Positions 10,139 to 21,090 of a stretch of DNA of 64,000 nt are shown piece by piece. A model generated the notes under the pieces. That model made no database searches. It had not been told where the DNA came from and saw only the letters and a program-made list of their open reading frames with translations. Origin of the DNA: Nitrosomonadaceae bacterium (GTDB taxonomy: Bacteria; Pseudomonadota; Gammaproteobacteria; Burkholderiales; Nitrosomonadaceae); NCBI GenBank assembly GCA_030646695.1, contig JAUSLF010000076.1, positions 1-64,000 on the forward strand, written 5' to 3'. Each line of letters begins with the position of its first letter. The stretch's first letter is position 1. The position numbers and the translations under genes are program-made.

Positions 10139-10168
10139 TAGAAAGTACAACCGGCAGCTATGTGTCGA

Positions 10169-10382
10169 TTCTGTTGAAAAACTCTAATTTTTAGAAACGC
10201 TGAAATCCTGCCAAAAGGCATTGCTTCGAAAAAGGTAATTGATTTCCTTTTTATAGGCGAAATGGCTGCCCTACAACGAATGTTCAGGGAATATGCGATC
10301 CCCCACACATCCCTCGAAGGAAAATTCGCCCAAGCGCCTTAAGTTTTTTCAAGCACCCGGAAAAAAGAGTTTTTCAACAGAA
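10169..10382. mobile_element. MITE-like element with 17-bp perfect inverted repeats
   Basis: TTCTGTTGAAAAACTCT at 10169-10185 is repeated as its exact complement at 10366-10382. The flanks carry a direct repeat, TGTGTCG (10161-10167 and 10383-10389), fitting a 7-8 bp target-site duplication. The 214-bp interior has no significant open frame. These are the marks of a non-autonomous transposon moved by a transposase that is not in the window. It accounts for most of the gap between the membrane-anchored orphan and the SIR2-like gene. Confidence 0.8.
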
Positions 10383-10469
10383 TGTGTCGGGAACAGAACA
10401 TCGCGACCGGCAGCTCCGTGTCAAAAGCGCGCAATTCATTAGTTCCACGTTATGTGTAATAGGTGAACA

Positions 10470-11477
10470 ATGGAAGTTTCTGCAGAAGAAGAAATTCAGC
10501 AAATAATAGCCGGAAAGCCTCATGTCGTAATTTTAGGGGCTGGAGCAAGTTACGCCACTTTTCCTGATGGCGACAAACATGGACGAAAATTGCCACTAAT
10601 GAGCAAATTTGTAGAGACTCTTGGTTTAGGAGACCTTATTAATAAAACAGGAATCAGATTCGATTCTAATAATTTTGAGGATATCTATTCAAGCATATAC
10701 AAGAGACCAGAGTTACTAGAAATTAGAGAAGAACTAGAAGATAGGGTTTGGAAATATTTTAGTGATATGGAGTTGCCAGATGAGCCGACAATTTACGATC
10801 ATTTAGTCCTGTCCCTAAGACATAAAGACTTTATCGCCACTTTTAATTGGGACCCATTTCTAGTTCAGGCTATAAAAAGGAATAGTGACAGATTCAAGCT
10901 CCCTCGACCACTTTTCCTACATGGAAATGTAGCAGTGGGTTACTGCACAGACGGACATATGATGGGGAATAATGGCGGCTTATGCCACCATTGCCACTTA
11001 CCGCTTACAGCAACAAATCTTCTGTACCCAATAGGAGAAAAAAACTACCACCTAGACCAATTCATATTAAGACAATGGGCTACATTGGAACATTTATTAA
11101 AGCATGCTTTCATGGTAACCATATTTGGTTATGGTGCACCAACATCTGATGCAAGCGCCATTGAGTTATTAAAGAAGGCTTGGGGGAGCATCGATGAACG
11201 GAGCATGGAAGAGTTTGAGATTATTGATGTCAGGAAAGAAGATGATCTGAGAAATACATGGTCACCTTTTATACATACGCACCATTACAGAGTAGAAACT
11301 AATTTTTATGATTCGTGGATAGCTAACCACCCTCGCAGAACGCACGAAGCTTATGTGAATCAGTTCGTTGATGCGAAGTTTATTGAAAATAATCCCCTAC
11401 CTGAAACAGCGGGGTTTGAAGAGCTTTGGGATTGGTACGATAAACTTCAAGTGGTGGAGAATGCTGCAAGCACATGA
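10470..11477 (+). CDS. SIR2-like domain protein, probable NAD-consuming defence effector
   Basis: A 335-residue protein with SIR2-type NAD-binding landmarks: VVILGAGAS at 19-27, ATFNWD at 123-128 (candidate catalytic Asn126), LHGN at 150-153 (His151) and FGYGAPTSD at 219-227. A Cys/His cluster (C159, C172, H173, H174, C175, H176) lies where sirtuins carry a zinc site. Bacterial proteins of this kind often deplete NAD on phage infection. The gene is clearly more AT-rich than its neighbours and is followed by an attC-like site, pointing to recent acquisition. Substrate and trigger are unknown. Confidence 0.75.
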   Translation: MEVSAEEEIQQIIAGKPHVVILGAGASYATFPDGDKHGRKLPLMSKFVETLGLGDLINKTGIRFDSNNFEDIYSSIYKRPELLEIREELEDRVWKYFSDMELPDEPTIYDHLVLSLRHKDFIATFNWDPFLVQAIKRNSDRFKLPRPLFLHGNVAVGYCTDGHMMGNNGGLCHHCHLPLTATNLLYPIGEKNYHLDQFILRQWATLEHLLKHAFMVTIFGYGAPTSDASAIELLKKAWGSIDERSMEEFEIIDVRKEDDLRNTWSPFIHTHHYRVETNFYDSWIANHPRRTHEAYVNQFVDAKFIENNPLPETAGFEELWDWYDKLQVVENAAST

Positions 11478-11527
11478 CAAGGTGTTCCAGCCGACTCGCT
11501 ACCGCGGTCGCTGAGCTTAAATGTTGA
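11474..11527. other. attC-like recombination site after the SIR2-like gene
   Basis: Directly overlapping the stop codon, the sequence runs from TGACAAG through CAGCCGAC and GTCGCTGAGCTTAAA to TGTTGAAT. The inner arms CAGC-CGAC and GTCG-CTG pair with one bulged base. The right end GTTGAAT fits the attC core GTTRRRY. The left core is degenerate (TGAC for TAAC). Position and form are those of an integron cassette end, but no integrase or attI is in the window, so the call is tentative. Confidence 0.35.
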
Positions 11528-11681
11528 ATGTCCGCATTAGGAAAGATTAACCGGCCGTTTTGTGTCGATAAGCGACCAACGCGACCGGCGGAACTGTGCC
11601 GTTTCCAGAAATTTACTGATCAAATCGAAACTGCTGCAGATTAAGACAGCTTGACGGGATACACCCTGCCTCTGACCTGCT

Positions 11682-12230
11682 ATGTCTCAATTCGGCTCAC
11701 CCGCTTTTTTTCACCAGCATCATATTGCTGTAACAAACTTCGGGTATGGTTGCGGCAATATGATCTTTTCCGCCACAAAGATTTTTGATCGCGCGATCAA
11801 TCTGCTATTCGGGGTACTGCTGCTATTTATTACCGTCGGGGTTACTGCCGGTGTCGTTAATTTATTCCTGCAGCTCGGCGATCTGGTAACGAGCACCGAT
11901 ATCACACGCCATTATGTACGGCTTGTTTCCGATGTGCTGACCCTGTTCGTGCTGATCGAGCTGTCGCGTTCCCTTGTCTCCCATTTTGATGAGCATCGTC
12001 TGCGCCTGACATTTATCGCAGATGCCGGTATTGTGTTCGTTCTGCGTGAAATCATGATCAAATTATTTGAGCACAAAATTGCAGCGGATGAGATTTACGC
12101 CTTGAGTGCACTGCTGCTGGTGCTGGGCTGCCTGCGTACCGCAGCAGTCCTGGTCTATCAACGCGAGAAACGGTTGCTGGCGAAGGAAACCAGGGCCAGA
12201 CGGCCAACTCCGCGTATCCCCGCAAATTAG
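11682..12230 (+). CDS. psiE: PsiE-family (phosphate-starvation-inducible) membrane protein
   Basis: A 182-residue protein with four hydrophobic segments. The diagnostic block is in the middle (YVRLVSDVLTLFVLIELSRS, then FIADAGIVFVLREIMIKLFEH). Residues 1-27 before MIFSATKIFDRAI may be untranslated; an alternative ATG lies at 11760, and neither start has a strong ribosome site. PsiE proteins are inner-membrane proteins induced under phosphate stress in enterics, with no known activity. The gene ends 4 bp from the convergent ppsA. Confidence 0.75.
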   Translation: MSQFGSPAFFHQHHIAVTNFGYGCGNMIFSATKIFDRAINLLFGVLLLFITVGVTAGVVNLFLQLGDLVTSTDITRHYVRLVSDVLTLFVLIELSRSLVSHFDEHRLRLTFIADAGIVFVLREIMIKLFEHKIAADEIYALSALLLVLGCLRTAAVLVYQREKRLLAKETRARRPTPRIPAN

Positions 12231-12234
12231 CTGG

Positions 12235-14628
12235 TCATACTGGTTTCTTCGCCTGCTCCGCCAGATACAACCAGGTTTCGACCACGCTATCGGGGTTGAG
12301 CGAAAGTGTATCGATCCCTTCTTCCATCAGCCACTTCGCCAGGTCGGGGTAATCCGATGGTCCCTGTCCGCAAATGCCGATATATTTACCGGCTTTATGA
12401 CACGCCTGGATGGCCAGATGCAGCAAGGCTTTTACCGCCGGGTCGCGCTCGTCAAAGGACGCGGCGACAAGGCTGGAATCACGGTCCAGCCCCAGGGTCA
12501 ACTGGGTGAGATCATTCGAGCCGATGGAAAAACCGTCAAAGTATTCCAGGAATTGATCCGCCAGCAGCGCATTGGACGGAATTTCACACATCATGATCAG
12601 CCGCAGTCCGTTCTCGCCGCGCCGCAGGCCGTCGTCCGCCAGCAGTTCCACCACGCGCCGGGCCTCGGTCAAGGTGCGCACAAACGGGATCATGATTTCC
12701 ACGTTGGTGAGTCCCATTTCGTCGCGCACTTTTTTCAGTGCCCGGCATTCCAGCTCGAAACAGTCACGGAAGTTTTCGGCTACGTAACGCGAAGCGCCGC
12801 GAAAACCCAGCATCGGATTCTCCTCCTTGGGCTCGTAGCGCTGCCCGCCAATGAGGCTGGAGTATTCGTTGGATTTGAAATCCGACAGACGTACGATCAC
12901 CGGCTTGGGGAAAAATGCCGCCCCCAGCGTGGCGATGCCCTCGGTGAGTTTTTCCACATAGAAACTCACCGGATCACTGTAGCCTGCACTTTGTTTTTCC
13001 ACCTCCCGCTTCAAGTCCGCCGGAATGTTGGGGTAATCCAGCACCGCCTTGGGGTGGATGCCGATCATGCGGGCGATGATGAATTCCAGCCGCGCGAGTC
13101 CCACGCCGTCATTGGGCAGGCGCTGAAAAGCAAATGCCAGTTCCGGGTTACCCACATTTAGCGCGATCTTTACCGGCGGCTTGGGCATGGCTTCCAGGGC
13201 AAGGTCGAGCACTTCGACTTCCAGCGCGCCGCGGTAAACATTGCCGGTGTCGCCCTCGGTGCAGGATACCGTGACCATCTGGTTGTCGGACAATACGCTG
13301 GTGGCATCACCGCAGCCGACCACGGCCGGAATGCCCAGTTCGCGCGCAACAATGGCCGCGTGGCAGGTGCGCCCGCCGCGATTGGTGACAATGGCGGCAG
13401 CGCGCTGCATTATCGGCTCCCAGTCAGGATCGGTCATGTCGGTCACCAGCACGTCGCCCTGCTGCACCCGTGACATTTCTTTTGCATTAAGGATCAGCCG
13501 CACCGGTCCGCTGCCGATTTTCTGGCCGATGGCACGGCCCGTCGTCAATATCTCCGATCTGGTTTTCAGGCGGTAGCGCCGCAATGTCCCCAGCGCCGCC
13601 TGGGTCTGCACTGTCTCCGGCCGTGCCTGCAAAATGTAGAGCTTGCCGTCGGTACCGTCTTTGCCCCATTCGATATCCATCGGCCGGCGATAATGCCGTT
13701 CGATCGCGAGCGCATGGCGCGCCAGCTCTTCCACTTCCGCATCGGTGATGGAAAAGCGCTGGCGCTCGGCCTCTTCCACCGCCAGCGTTGCCACCGAATG
13801 GCTGGCTTCATAACTACTGGCGAATTGCATCTTGATAAGCTTGGAACCGAGATTGCGCCGCAATATCGCCGGCCGCCCCTGCTGCAGCGCGGGTTTGTAA
13901 ACGTAGAACTCATCCGGATTCACCGCACCCTGCACCACGGTTTCGCCGAGACCATAGGAAGCCGTGATGAACACCACCTGGTCGAAACCGGATTCGGTGT
14001 CGAGCGTGAACATCACGCCGGCAGCACCGATGTCGCTGCGCACCATGCGCTGCACTCCGACAGACAGCGCCACTTCGGCATGAACGAAGCCGTGGTGAAC
14101 GCGGTAGGAAATGGCGCGGTCGTTGTAGAGCGAGGCAAATACCTGCCTGACCGCTGCCAGCAGATTGTCCAGGCCGTGGATATTGAGAAAGGTTTCCTGT
14201 TGCCCGGCAAACGAGGCGTCGGCCAGGTCTTCGGCAGTGGCCGAGGAGCGCACCGCCACGGAAATATCGCCGGCTGCTTGCTGCAGCAGCTTCTCGTAAG
14301 CAGCGGCAACCTCCTGCTGCAGTCGTGGCGGCAGCGGCGTTGCCACGATCCAGCTACGGATTTGTGCGCCAGTCTCAGCCAGTGCTGCGACATCTTTGAT
14401 ATCCAGCGTGGCAAGTATTTGTTCGATGCGCTGCGCCAGACCGCCCTGCGCCAGGAAATCACGATAGGCCGCAGCGGTTGTGGCAAAACCGCCGGGAACG
14501 CGTACCCCGGCTTGAGCCAGTTGACTGATCATCTCCCCGAGCGAAGCGTTCTTGCCGCCGACGCTGCCCACATCGGTCATGCGCAGCTCGTCCAGCCAGA
14601 TTACATATCTTGCACCCGAATCTTCCAT
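12235..14628 (-). CDS. ppsA: Phosphoenolpyruvate synthase
   Basis: At 797 residues this is the usual length. It has an N-terminal ATP-grasp domain ([11 protein letters not shown]...[24 protein letters not shown]), a central phosphohistidine domain with the catalytic His in [15 protein letters not shown], and a C-terminal TIM barrel with [19 protein letters not shown] and [16 protein letters not shown]. It converts pyruvate, ATP and water to PEP, AMP and phosphate, the entry to gluconeogenesis from C3 compounds. It is a single gene, with the 81-bp palindromic repeat just upstream of its start. Confidence 0.96.
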   Translation of the reverse strand: MEDSGARYVIWLDELRMTDVGSVGGKNASLGEMISQLAQAGVRVPGGFATTAAAYRDFLAQGGLAQRIEQILATLDIKDVAALAETGAQIRSWIVATPLPPRLQQEVAAAYEKLLQQAAGDISVAVRSSATAEDLADASFAGQQETFLNIHGLDNLLAAVRQVFASLYNDRAISYRVHHGFVHAEVALSVGVQRMVRSDIGAAGVMFTLDTESGFDQVVFITASYGLGETVVQGAVNPDEFYVYKPALQQGRPAILRRNLGSKLIKMQFASSYEASHSVATLAVEEAERQRFSITDAEVEELARHALAIERHYRRPMDIEWGKDGTDGKLYILQARPETVQTQAALGTLRRYRLKTRSEILTTGRAIGQKIGSGPVRLILNAKEMSRVQQGDVLVTDMTDPDWEPIMQRAAAIVTNRGGRTCHAAIVARELGIPAVVGCGDATSVLSDNQMVTVSCTEGDTGNVYRGALEVEVLDLALEAMPKPPVKIALNVGNPELAFAFQRLPNDGVGLARLEFIIARMIGIHPKAVLDYPNIPADLKREVEKQSAGYSDPVSFYVEKLTEGIATLGAAFFPKPVIVRLSDFKSNEYSSLIGGQRYEPKEENPMLGFRGASRYVAENFRDCFELECRALKKVRDEMGLTNVEIMIPFVRTLTEARRVVELLADDGLRRGENGLRLIMMCEIPSNALLADQFLEYFDGFSIGSNDLTQLTLGLDRDSSLVAASFDERDPAVKALLHLAIQACHKAGKYIGICGQGPSDYPDLAKWLMEEGIDTLSLNPDSVVETWLYLAEQAKKPV

Positions 14629-14645
14629 TCCCGCTCCTGTCAGCG

Positions 14646-14726
14646 CTGTAGGCTGGGGTGAGGTACGAACCCCAGCAGCATGTGTAATCTTGGAATGCTG
14701 GGGTTCGCAAGCTCACCCCAGCCTAC
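14646..14726. repeat. 81-bp palindromic repeat, copy 2
   Basis: Same length and arm structure as 6496-6576: CTGTAGGCTGGGG at the left, complementary CCCCAGCCTAC at the right, inner arms ACGAACCCCAGCA / TGCTGGGGTTCG. This copy is the more symmetric one. It sits 17 bp upstream of the ppsA start codon, so it lies in the ppsA 5' leader or promoter. Confidence 0.75.
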
Positions 14727-14819
14727 GATACTCCTTACGGTTGTGTTATCCATCAAAACACGATATTTTGATTGTAGCTGAACATCTTCGTAAGGAACCG
14801 CTGATGCGGAACATTCACC

Positions 14820-15425
14820 ATGAAAACATCCGGCAAACTTCTGCTCGTTTCCGCTGCGTTGCTTGCTGCCACGGCCTTTATCCTGCCCATCGGAGCCACG
14901 ACCATGACTGATCAAAGCAAACAACAAACTGCCTATCTTGCGGGCGGCTGCTTCTGGGGAATGGAAGAGTTGGTGCGGGAAATCCCTGGGGTGCTGCAAA
15001 CCGAAGTCGGCTACAGCGGCGGCAACACGCCCAATGCACGCTATGAACAAGTGAGCAGCGGCAAGACTGGCCATGCCGAATCGCTGAAAGTGGTGTTTGA
15101 TCCGCAGCGGCTCAGCTACCGGCATCTCCTGTTCGAATTCTTCCGCATGCACAATCCGACCACGCGCAACCAGCAAGGCAACGACGTCGGCACCCAATAC
15201 CGCTCAGCAATTTTTTATGTCAATGAAGAACAGAAACGCGTTGCCGCTGAGGTCATCAGAACGGTGGATGCCTCCGGCCAGTGGAAAGCCAGGGTCGTCA
15301 CCGAAGTGGTGCCGTTCAAGGAATTCTTCCGCGCCGAGGAGTACCACCAGAAGTATCTGGTCAAGAATCGCGGCGGCTATACCTGTCATTACATGAGAGG
15401 GTTTGATCTGGGGGAAACCAAATAA
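14820..15425 (+). CDS. msrA: Exported peptide-methionine (S)-S-oxide reductase MsrA
   Basis: A 201-residue protein. Residues 1-27 form a signal peptide or anchor (LLLVSAALLAATAFILPIGA), so the enzyme should act outside the cytoplasm. The catalytic motif GGCFWGMEE begins near residue 42, followed by EVGYSGG, VSSGKTGHAE, RMHNPTTRNQQGNDVGTQYR and AEEYHQKYL, all typical MsrA. It reduces methionine-S-sulfoxide in oxidised proteins. No MsrB domain is fused. It is monocistronic, convergent with the downstream acyl-carrier-protein gene across 155 bp in which I see no gene. Confidence 0.93.
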   Translation: MKTSGKLLLVSAALLAATAFILPIGATTMTDQSKQQTAYLAGGCFWGMEELVREIPGVLQTEVGYSGGNTPNARYEQVSSGKTGHAESLKVVFDPQRLSYRHLLFEFFRMHNPTTRNQQGNDVGTQYRSAIFYVNEEQKRVAAEVIRTVDASGQWKARVVTEVVPFKEFFRAEEYHQKYLVKNRGGYTCHYMRGFDLGETK

Positions 15426-15580
15426 TTCCAATTCCATTTCATCAGTGACACTTCGTTGATATCCTTACTTTCGCCTTGCCGTACTAATTGTACTGTCTGC
15501 GGCGTTCGTTCGTCATCGCCTCGTTTCACTTTCGAACTGGAACTGGAATAACCCGGGCAGTGCCGCTGCTTCAACGTGAT

Positions 15581-15844
15581 TTACTGCTGCGCAGCACAGC
15601 GCCGCGTCAGATATTCGACTGCGCTGTTCAATGTCAGAAGTTCGGCATAATCCTTCTCGGGAATATCGATGCCGAGAGTTTCATGCAAGCGGATGATGAA
15701 GTTGAGAAAATCAAACGAGTCGATGTCGATCTGCTCGCGCAGCGGCCGGTCCGGTGCGATCAGGGCCGGCTCCACCTCCGGCGCAATGGCGCCCAGCGCA
15801 TCGAAGATGATGTCCCGGATCTGCTCACGATTGTATGAAGTCAT
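15581..15844 (-). CDS. Acyl carrier protein at the end of a 2-oxoacid dehydrogenase operon
   Basis: An 87-residue acidic four-helix carrier. The phosphopantetheine Ser is in DIDSFDFLNFI (residues 40-50). This differs from the DSLD motif of the fatty-acid-synthesis ACP and is closer to dedicated carriers of specialised pathways. The start overlaps the E2 stop (ATGA), so the two are translationally coupled. It is the last gene of the acs-E1-E2 operon, suggesting that the acyl group made by the complex is handed to, or drawn from, this carrier. That role is inference. Confidence 0.85.
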   Translation of the reverse strand: MTSYNREQIRDIIFDALGAIAPEVEPALIAPDRPLREQIDIDSFDFLNFIIRLHETLGIDIPEKDYAELLTLNSAVEYLTRRCAAQQ

Positions 15845-17031
15845 CGCAACCGCTCCGGTTCCTGCAGCAGCCGGTCGAGCGCAGCCAGAAACAGGCCGCC
15901 GCGGTGACCATCGCTGGCACGGTGATCGGCCGCGAGGGTAGCGGTGACAACCTTGCGCACCACCACCGCACCGCCTTCAACCCATGGCCGCTCGGTTATC
16001 TTGCCCAGACCGACGATCGCGACTTGCGGCGGATAGATCACGCCGAACACGCCTTCGACGCCCTGCTCGCCCAGATTGGTGAATGTCACGGTGGGATCGC
16101 TCATCTCCGAACTGCGCAGCCTGCCGCTGCGCACGCGCGTGATGAGATCGCGCAAGTCAGCCATCAATTGATCTAGGCTCTTCCTGTCGGCATCGTGAAT
16201 TGCGGGGGCGACCAGGCCGCCGCCGCGCATCGCAATTGCCATGCCGAGGTGCACTGCCGCTGACGGCCGCCACGCGCCGTCGATCCAGAAACCGTTGAGT
16301 TCGGGCACTTCGCGCAGCGCGAGGGCCACCGCTTTCATGAACGGCACCACTGGCAACAGCCGTTCCGTGACGCTACGCTTGAGATTTTCCGTTTCGAGCC
16401 AACTGCTGACGGCAGTCACATCGATATCGCTGGCCAGGTAGTAATGGGGAATCTCGCGCTTCGAGCGCGACATCGCCGCTGCAATTGCCATGCGCATCTG
16501 CGCATGCCAATCCGGCGCTGCAGCTTTGGCAACGGCTGGTGTCAGCGTTTTTGCCTGGGCGGCACGCTCGACATCGGCCCGCGAGATCACTGCGCCCGGC
16601 TCCGCTGCTTGCACCGATGCGATGTCGACACCCAGTTCTTCGGCAAGCTTGCGGGCTGCAGGCGCAACCCGCTGGCGGGCTGATACCGCTGCCGCTTCGG
16701 CGCGCGGGAGAGCGGCAGCAACGATGGCGGGCGCTGTTGCAACCTGCGGTGCTCCACGCGTCCCAAGCGTTTCAGGTGCTGCGGCCGCTGGCTCGCCCAC
16801 GGTGCGCAGCAGCGCAAGGAGTTCGCCCACCGGCACTTTCCTGCCCGCCTCCACCACGAGTTTATCGACCGTTCCAGTTTCCCAGATCTCCACGTCGACA
16901 GCGCCCTTCTGGGTTTCGACCACCGCGACCACCTGTCCGCGCTGCACTTCATCGCCGGGTTTGATCAGCCACTCAACCAGCGTGCCCGCTTCCATGTCGG
17001 CCCCAAGCGAAGGCATGCGAAATTCATACAT
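15841..17031 (-). CDS. 2-oxoacid dehydrogenase E2 (dihydrolipoyl acyltransferase)
   Basis: The start chosen is ATG 17031 (MYEFRMPSLGADMEAGTL), giving 396 residues. There is one lipoyl domain with the lipoylated Lys in VVETQKGAVDVEIW, an Ala-rich linker, an E1/E3-binding domain (VAPAARKLAEELGVDI...ISRADVERAA), and the catalytic domain ending with DHRASDGHRGG (His/Asp active site). It transfers the acyl group from the E1-bound lipoamide to an acceptor, normally CoA. No E3 gene is nearby. Its AGAGG ribosome site comes from the end of the inserted MITE. Confidence 0.9.
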   Translation of the reverse strand: MYEFRMPSLGADMEAGTLVEWLIKPGDEVQRGQVVAVVETQKGAVDVEIWETGTVDKLVVEAGRKVPVGELLALLRTVGEPAAAAPETLGTRGAPQVATAPAIVAAALPRAEAAAVSARQRVAPAARKLAEELGVDIASVQAAEPGAVISRADVERAAQAKTLTPAVAKAAAPDWHAQMRMAIAAAMSRSKREIPHYYLASDIDVTAVSSWLETENLKRSVTERLLPVVPFMKAVALALREVPELNGFWIDGAWRPSAAVHLGMAIAMRGGGLVAPAIHDADRKSLDQLMADLRDLITRVRSGRLRSSEMSDPTVTFTNLGEQGVEGVFGVIYPPQVAIVGLGKITERPWVEGGAVVVRKVVTATLAADHRASDGHRGGLFLAALDRLLQEPERLR

Positions 17032-17036
17032 GGGTA

Positions 17037-17167
17037 CCTCTAAAAATTCAGATTTCGTCACAATATTTTGTTGCTCACAAAAAATGTTTCCTTACATATC
17101 GGTCATATGCTGCGTCTACATTTTTTGCTCCCGCCTCGTCTTGTTTAGAACTTTTAATTTTTAAAGG
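17037..17167. mobile_element. 131-bp MITE between E1 beta and E2, copy 1
   Basis: The left end CCTCTAAAAATTCA and right end TTAATTTTTAAAGG are near-complementary terminal repeats. A second element of identical length and high similarity lies at 35431-35561. There is no coding frame. It fills almost all of the 146-bp gap between E1 beta and E2, in an operon whose other junctions overlap by four bases. Without it the gap would be about 15 bp. Its E2-proximal end supplies the E2 Shine-Dalgarno sequence. Confidence 0.85.
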
Positions 17168-17177
17168 CTCCCGCATA

Positions 17178-18173
17178 TTATTTCACCATGCGCAATGCTG
17201 CTGCGAGAATTGTTTCAACCTGCGGAATTGCAGCCTGTTCCAGATGTCGCGCGTAGGGTATCGGTACCTCGGCGCTGCAGACGCGCTCGATCGGTGCATC
17301 GAGCTCATAGAATGCTTGCTCCATCACGCGCGCCATGATTTCGGCCGCCAGACTGCCACTCTTCCAACCTTCATCAATGATCACCATGCGATGCGTCTTC
17401 GCCAGCGAGTCCAGCACGGTCGTCATATCGAGCGGCCGCAATGTGCGCAAATCTATCACTTCCGCATTGATATTCTGCGCGGCAAGGCGTTCCGCCGCCT
17501 GCAGCGTCTTGGGCAGGGAGCCGCCATAGGTCACCAGTGTGAGATCGCTACCCGCACGGCGCACCACGGCATGGTCGATATCGACTGCGCCGGCGTCAGC
17601 TGCAAGCTCGCCCTCGAGGTTATACAGCAATGCATTCTCAAACATGATGACGGGATCCGGGTCCATCAGTGCCGTCCACAGCATGCCGCGCGCATCTTCC
17701 AGCGTTGCCGGCGTCACTACCCTGATACCGGGAATATGCGCATACCATCCTTCGAAACTGTGAGAATGCTGTGCCGCGAGCTGCCTGCCGGCACCGGTGG
17801 CCATGCGGATCACCAGCGGAATGTTGAATTGTCCACCTGACATGTGGCGCAGGGTGGCCGCATTGTTGAGAATCTGGTCGAGCGCGAGCAGACTGAAGTT
17901 GCAGGTCATGACCTCGACGATCGGTAGCATGCCGTTCAACGCGGCGCCGATGCCGGCGCCAACGAATGCCGATTCGGACAGCGGCGTGTCGCGGATGCGC
18001 TCCTCACCGAATTCCTCCAGCAAACCCTTGCTCACCGCATAAGTGCCGCCGTAACGTCCCACATCCTCGCCCATCAGGAATACGCGCGGATCGCGCTGCA
18101 GCGCTTCACGTAGCGCCATGCGCAAAGCCTCGCGATAAGTGGTAGTGATAGCAGGAGCGGTCACGGTATTCAT
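17178..18173 (-). CDS. 2-oxoacid dehydrogenase E1 component, beta subunit
   Basis: The start is taken at ATG 18173, which overlaps the E1 alpha stop (ATGA); the upstream part of the open frame is a shadow of E1 alpha. That gives 331 residues. Typical blocks are [48 protein letters not shown] and the C-terminal transketolase-type domain with [12 protein letters not shown]. With E1 alpha it forms the ThDP-dependent heterotetramer that decarboxylates a 2-oxoacid and acylates lipoamide. Whether the substrate is pyruvate, acetoin or a branched acid cannot be told from sequence. Confidence 0.93.
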   Translation of the reverse strand: MNTVTAPAITTTYREALRMALREALQRDPRVFLMGEDVGRYGGTYAVSKGLLEEFGEERIRDTPLSESAFVGAGIGAALNGMLPIVEVMTCNFSLLALDQILNNAATLRHMSGGQFNIPLVIRMATGAGRQLAAQHSHSFEGWYAHIPGIRVVTPATLEDARGMLWTALMDPDPVIMFENALLYNLEGELAADAGAVDIDHAVVRRAGSDLTLVTYGGSLPKTLQAAERLAAQNINAEVIDLRTLRPLDMTTVLDSLAKTHRMVIIDEGWKSGSLAAEIMARVMEQAFYELDAPIERVCSAEVPIPYARHLEQAAIPQVETILAAALRMVK

Positions 18174-19143
18174 TCTGGTTGCACCCGTGCGGTATACACA
18201 TTGCGGGTCAGCATTTCCACCGGCTCCCAGGTGCCGGCTTCGGCAAATTCGACGGCCTGCGCAATCTCGCGTGCGACTTCCGCCTCGATTGCAGTTATCG
18301 TCTCCGGCGTGAGCCATTCTTCGCTTATGGCACGCGCACTGAACCCCGCGATCGGGCAGCGCTGTTTCCAGCGCTCGACTTCAGCCTTGCTGCGATAGAG
18401 TTCGGGATCAAACATCGAATGTGCGCGAAAACGGTAAGTGCGAAATTCAAGGAAATACGGCCCGTTGCCGGCGCGCACGAACTGTGCTGCCTGCTGCGCC
18501 GCTTCCAGAACCGCGAGCACATCCATGCCGTCCACGCTCTTTCCTGCTATCCGGTAGCTCGCCGCTTTCTCGACCAGATTGGTATCGGCTTCGGAACGCT
18601 CCAGCGCGGTGCCCATCGCATAAAGATTATTCTCGCACAGGAATAATGCCGGCACATTCCACAACGAGGCCAGGTTCATCGATTCGTGGAATTCGCCTTC
18701 GGCAATCGCGCCCTCGCCGAAAAAGCACGCAGCCAGCCCGATACGCTGCTGCATCTTCTGCGCCAGGGCATAACCGACCGTCAGCGGCAAGCCGCCGCCG
18801 ACTATTGCATTGCCGCCATAGAATTTTGCCGCTGCATCGAACAAATGCATCGAACCGCCGCGCCCGCGCGAACAGCCCTCGACCTTGCCGTACATTTCCG
18901 CCATGATGGCCCCGGCGGAAAGGCCGCGCGCCAGCGCATGACCGTGTTCCCGGTAGGTCGCGAATACCGCGTCTTCCGGCTGCAAGGCCTGCATGACGCC
19001 GGTAGCGACCGCCTCCTCGCCGATATAAAGATGCAAGAAGCCGCGGATCTTGCCCGCGCTGTAGAGTTCAGCCGATTTTTCCTCGAAGCGGCGGATGCGC
19101 ACCATCTCGTGCAGCAATTTGCGCGCGAGCTCAGGATCGGGCG

Positions 19144-19147
<4 letters not shown>
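18170..19147 (-). CDS. 2-oxoacid dehydrogenase E1 component, alpha subunit
   Basis: A 325-residue protein with [20 protein letters not shown] and [13 protein letters not shown]. The ThDP/Mg motif is [20 protein letters not shown]...LCENN, and the phosphorylation-loop equivalent is [15 protein letters not shown]. Length and motifs match PdhA/AcoA-type subunits. It overlaps the acyl-CoA synthetase stop by four bases at its start and the E1 beta start at its end, so all three are coupled. It is the thiamine-binding half of E1. Confidence 0.93.
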
Positions 19148-20910
<1,763 letters not shown>

Positions 20911-21090
20911 GCGATGCGGTTTTCCATTGATTGGCAGCAGATGGGGGCTGGGAATTTCAAGCTACTTTTCAGCTCAGTCTAGCCACTGGCTGAATGGGCG
21001 TCAACCTGGCGGACAGTCGCTCGATTGCAGGCTGCGCAATAGCCTGAACATTATCCGGTCGGCAATCTTGCGGGCCGGTAAAATACCATT

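Noticed and set aside
10470-11477. A two-gene SIR2 defence system (ThsAB, pAgo or HerA type)
   Set aside because: Neither neighbour encodes a TIR, Argonaute or HerA-like protein; the gene appears to stand alone.
12106-13161. 351-codon plus-strand frame opposite ppsA
   Set aside because: Antisense shadow; the ppsA frame is full length with all catalytic motifs.
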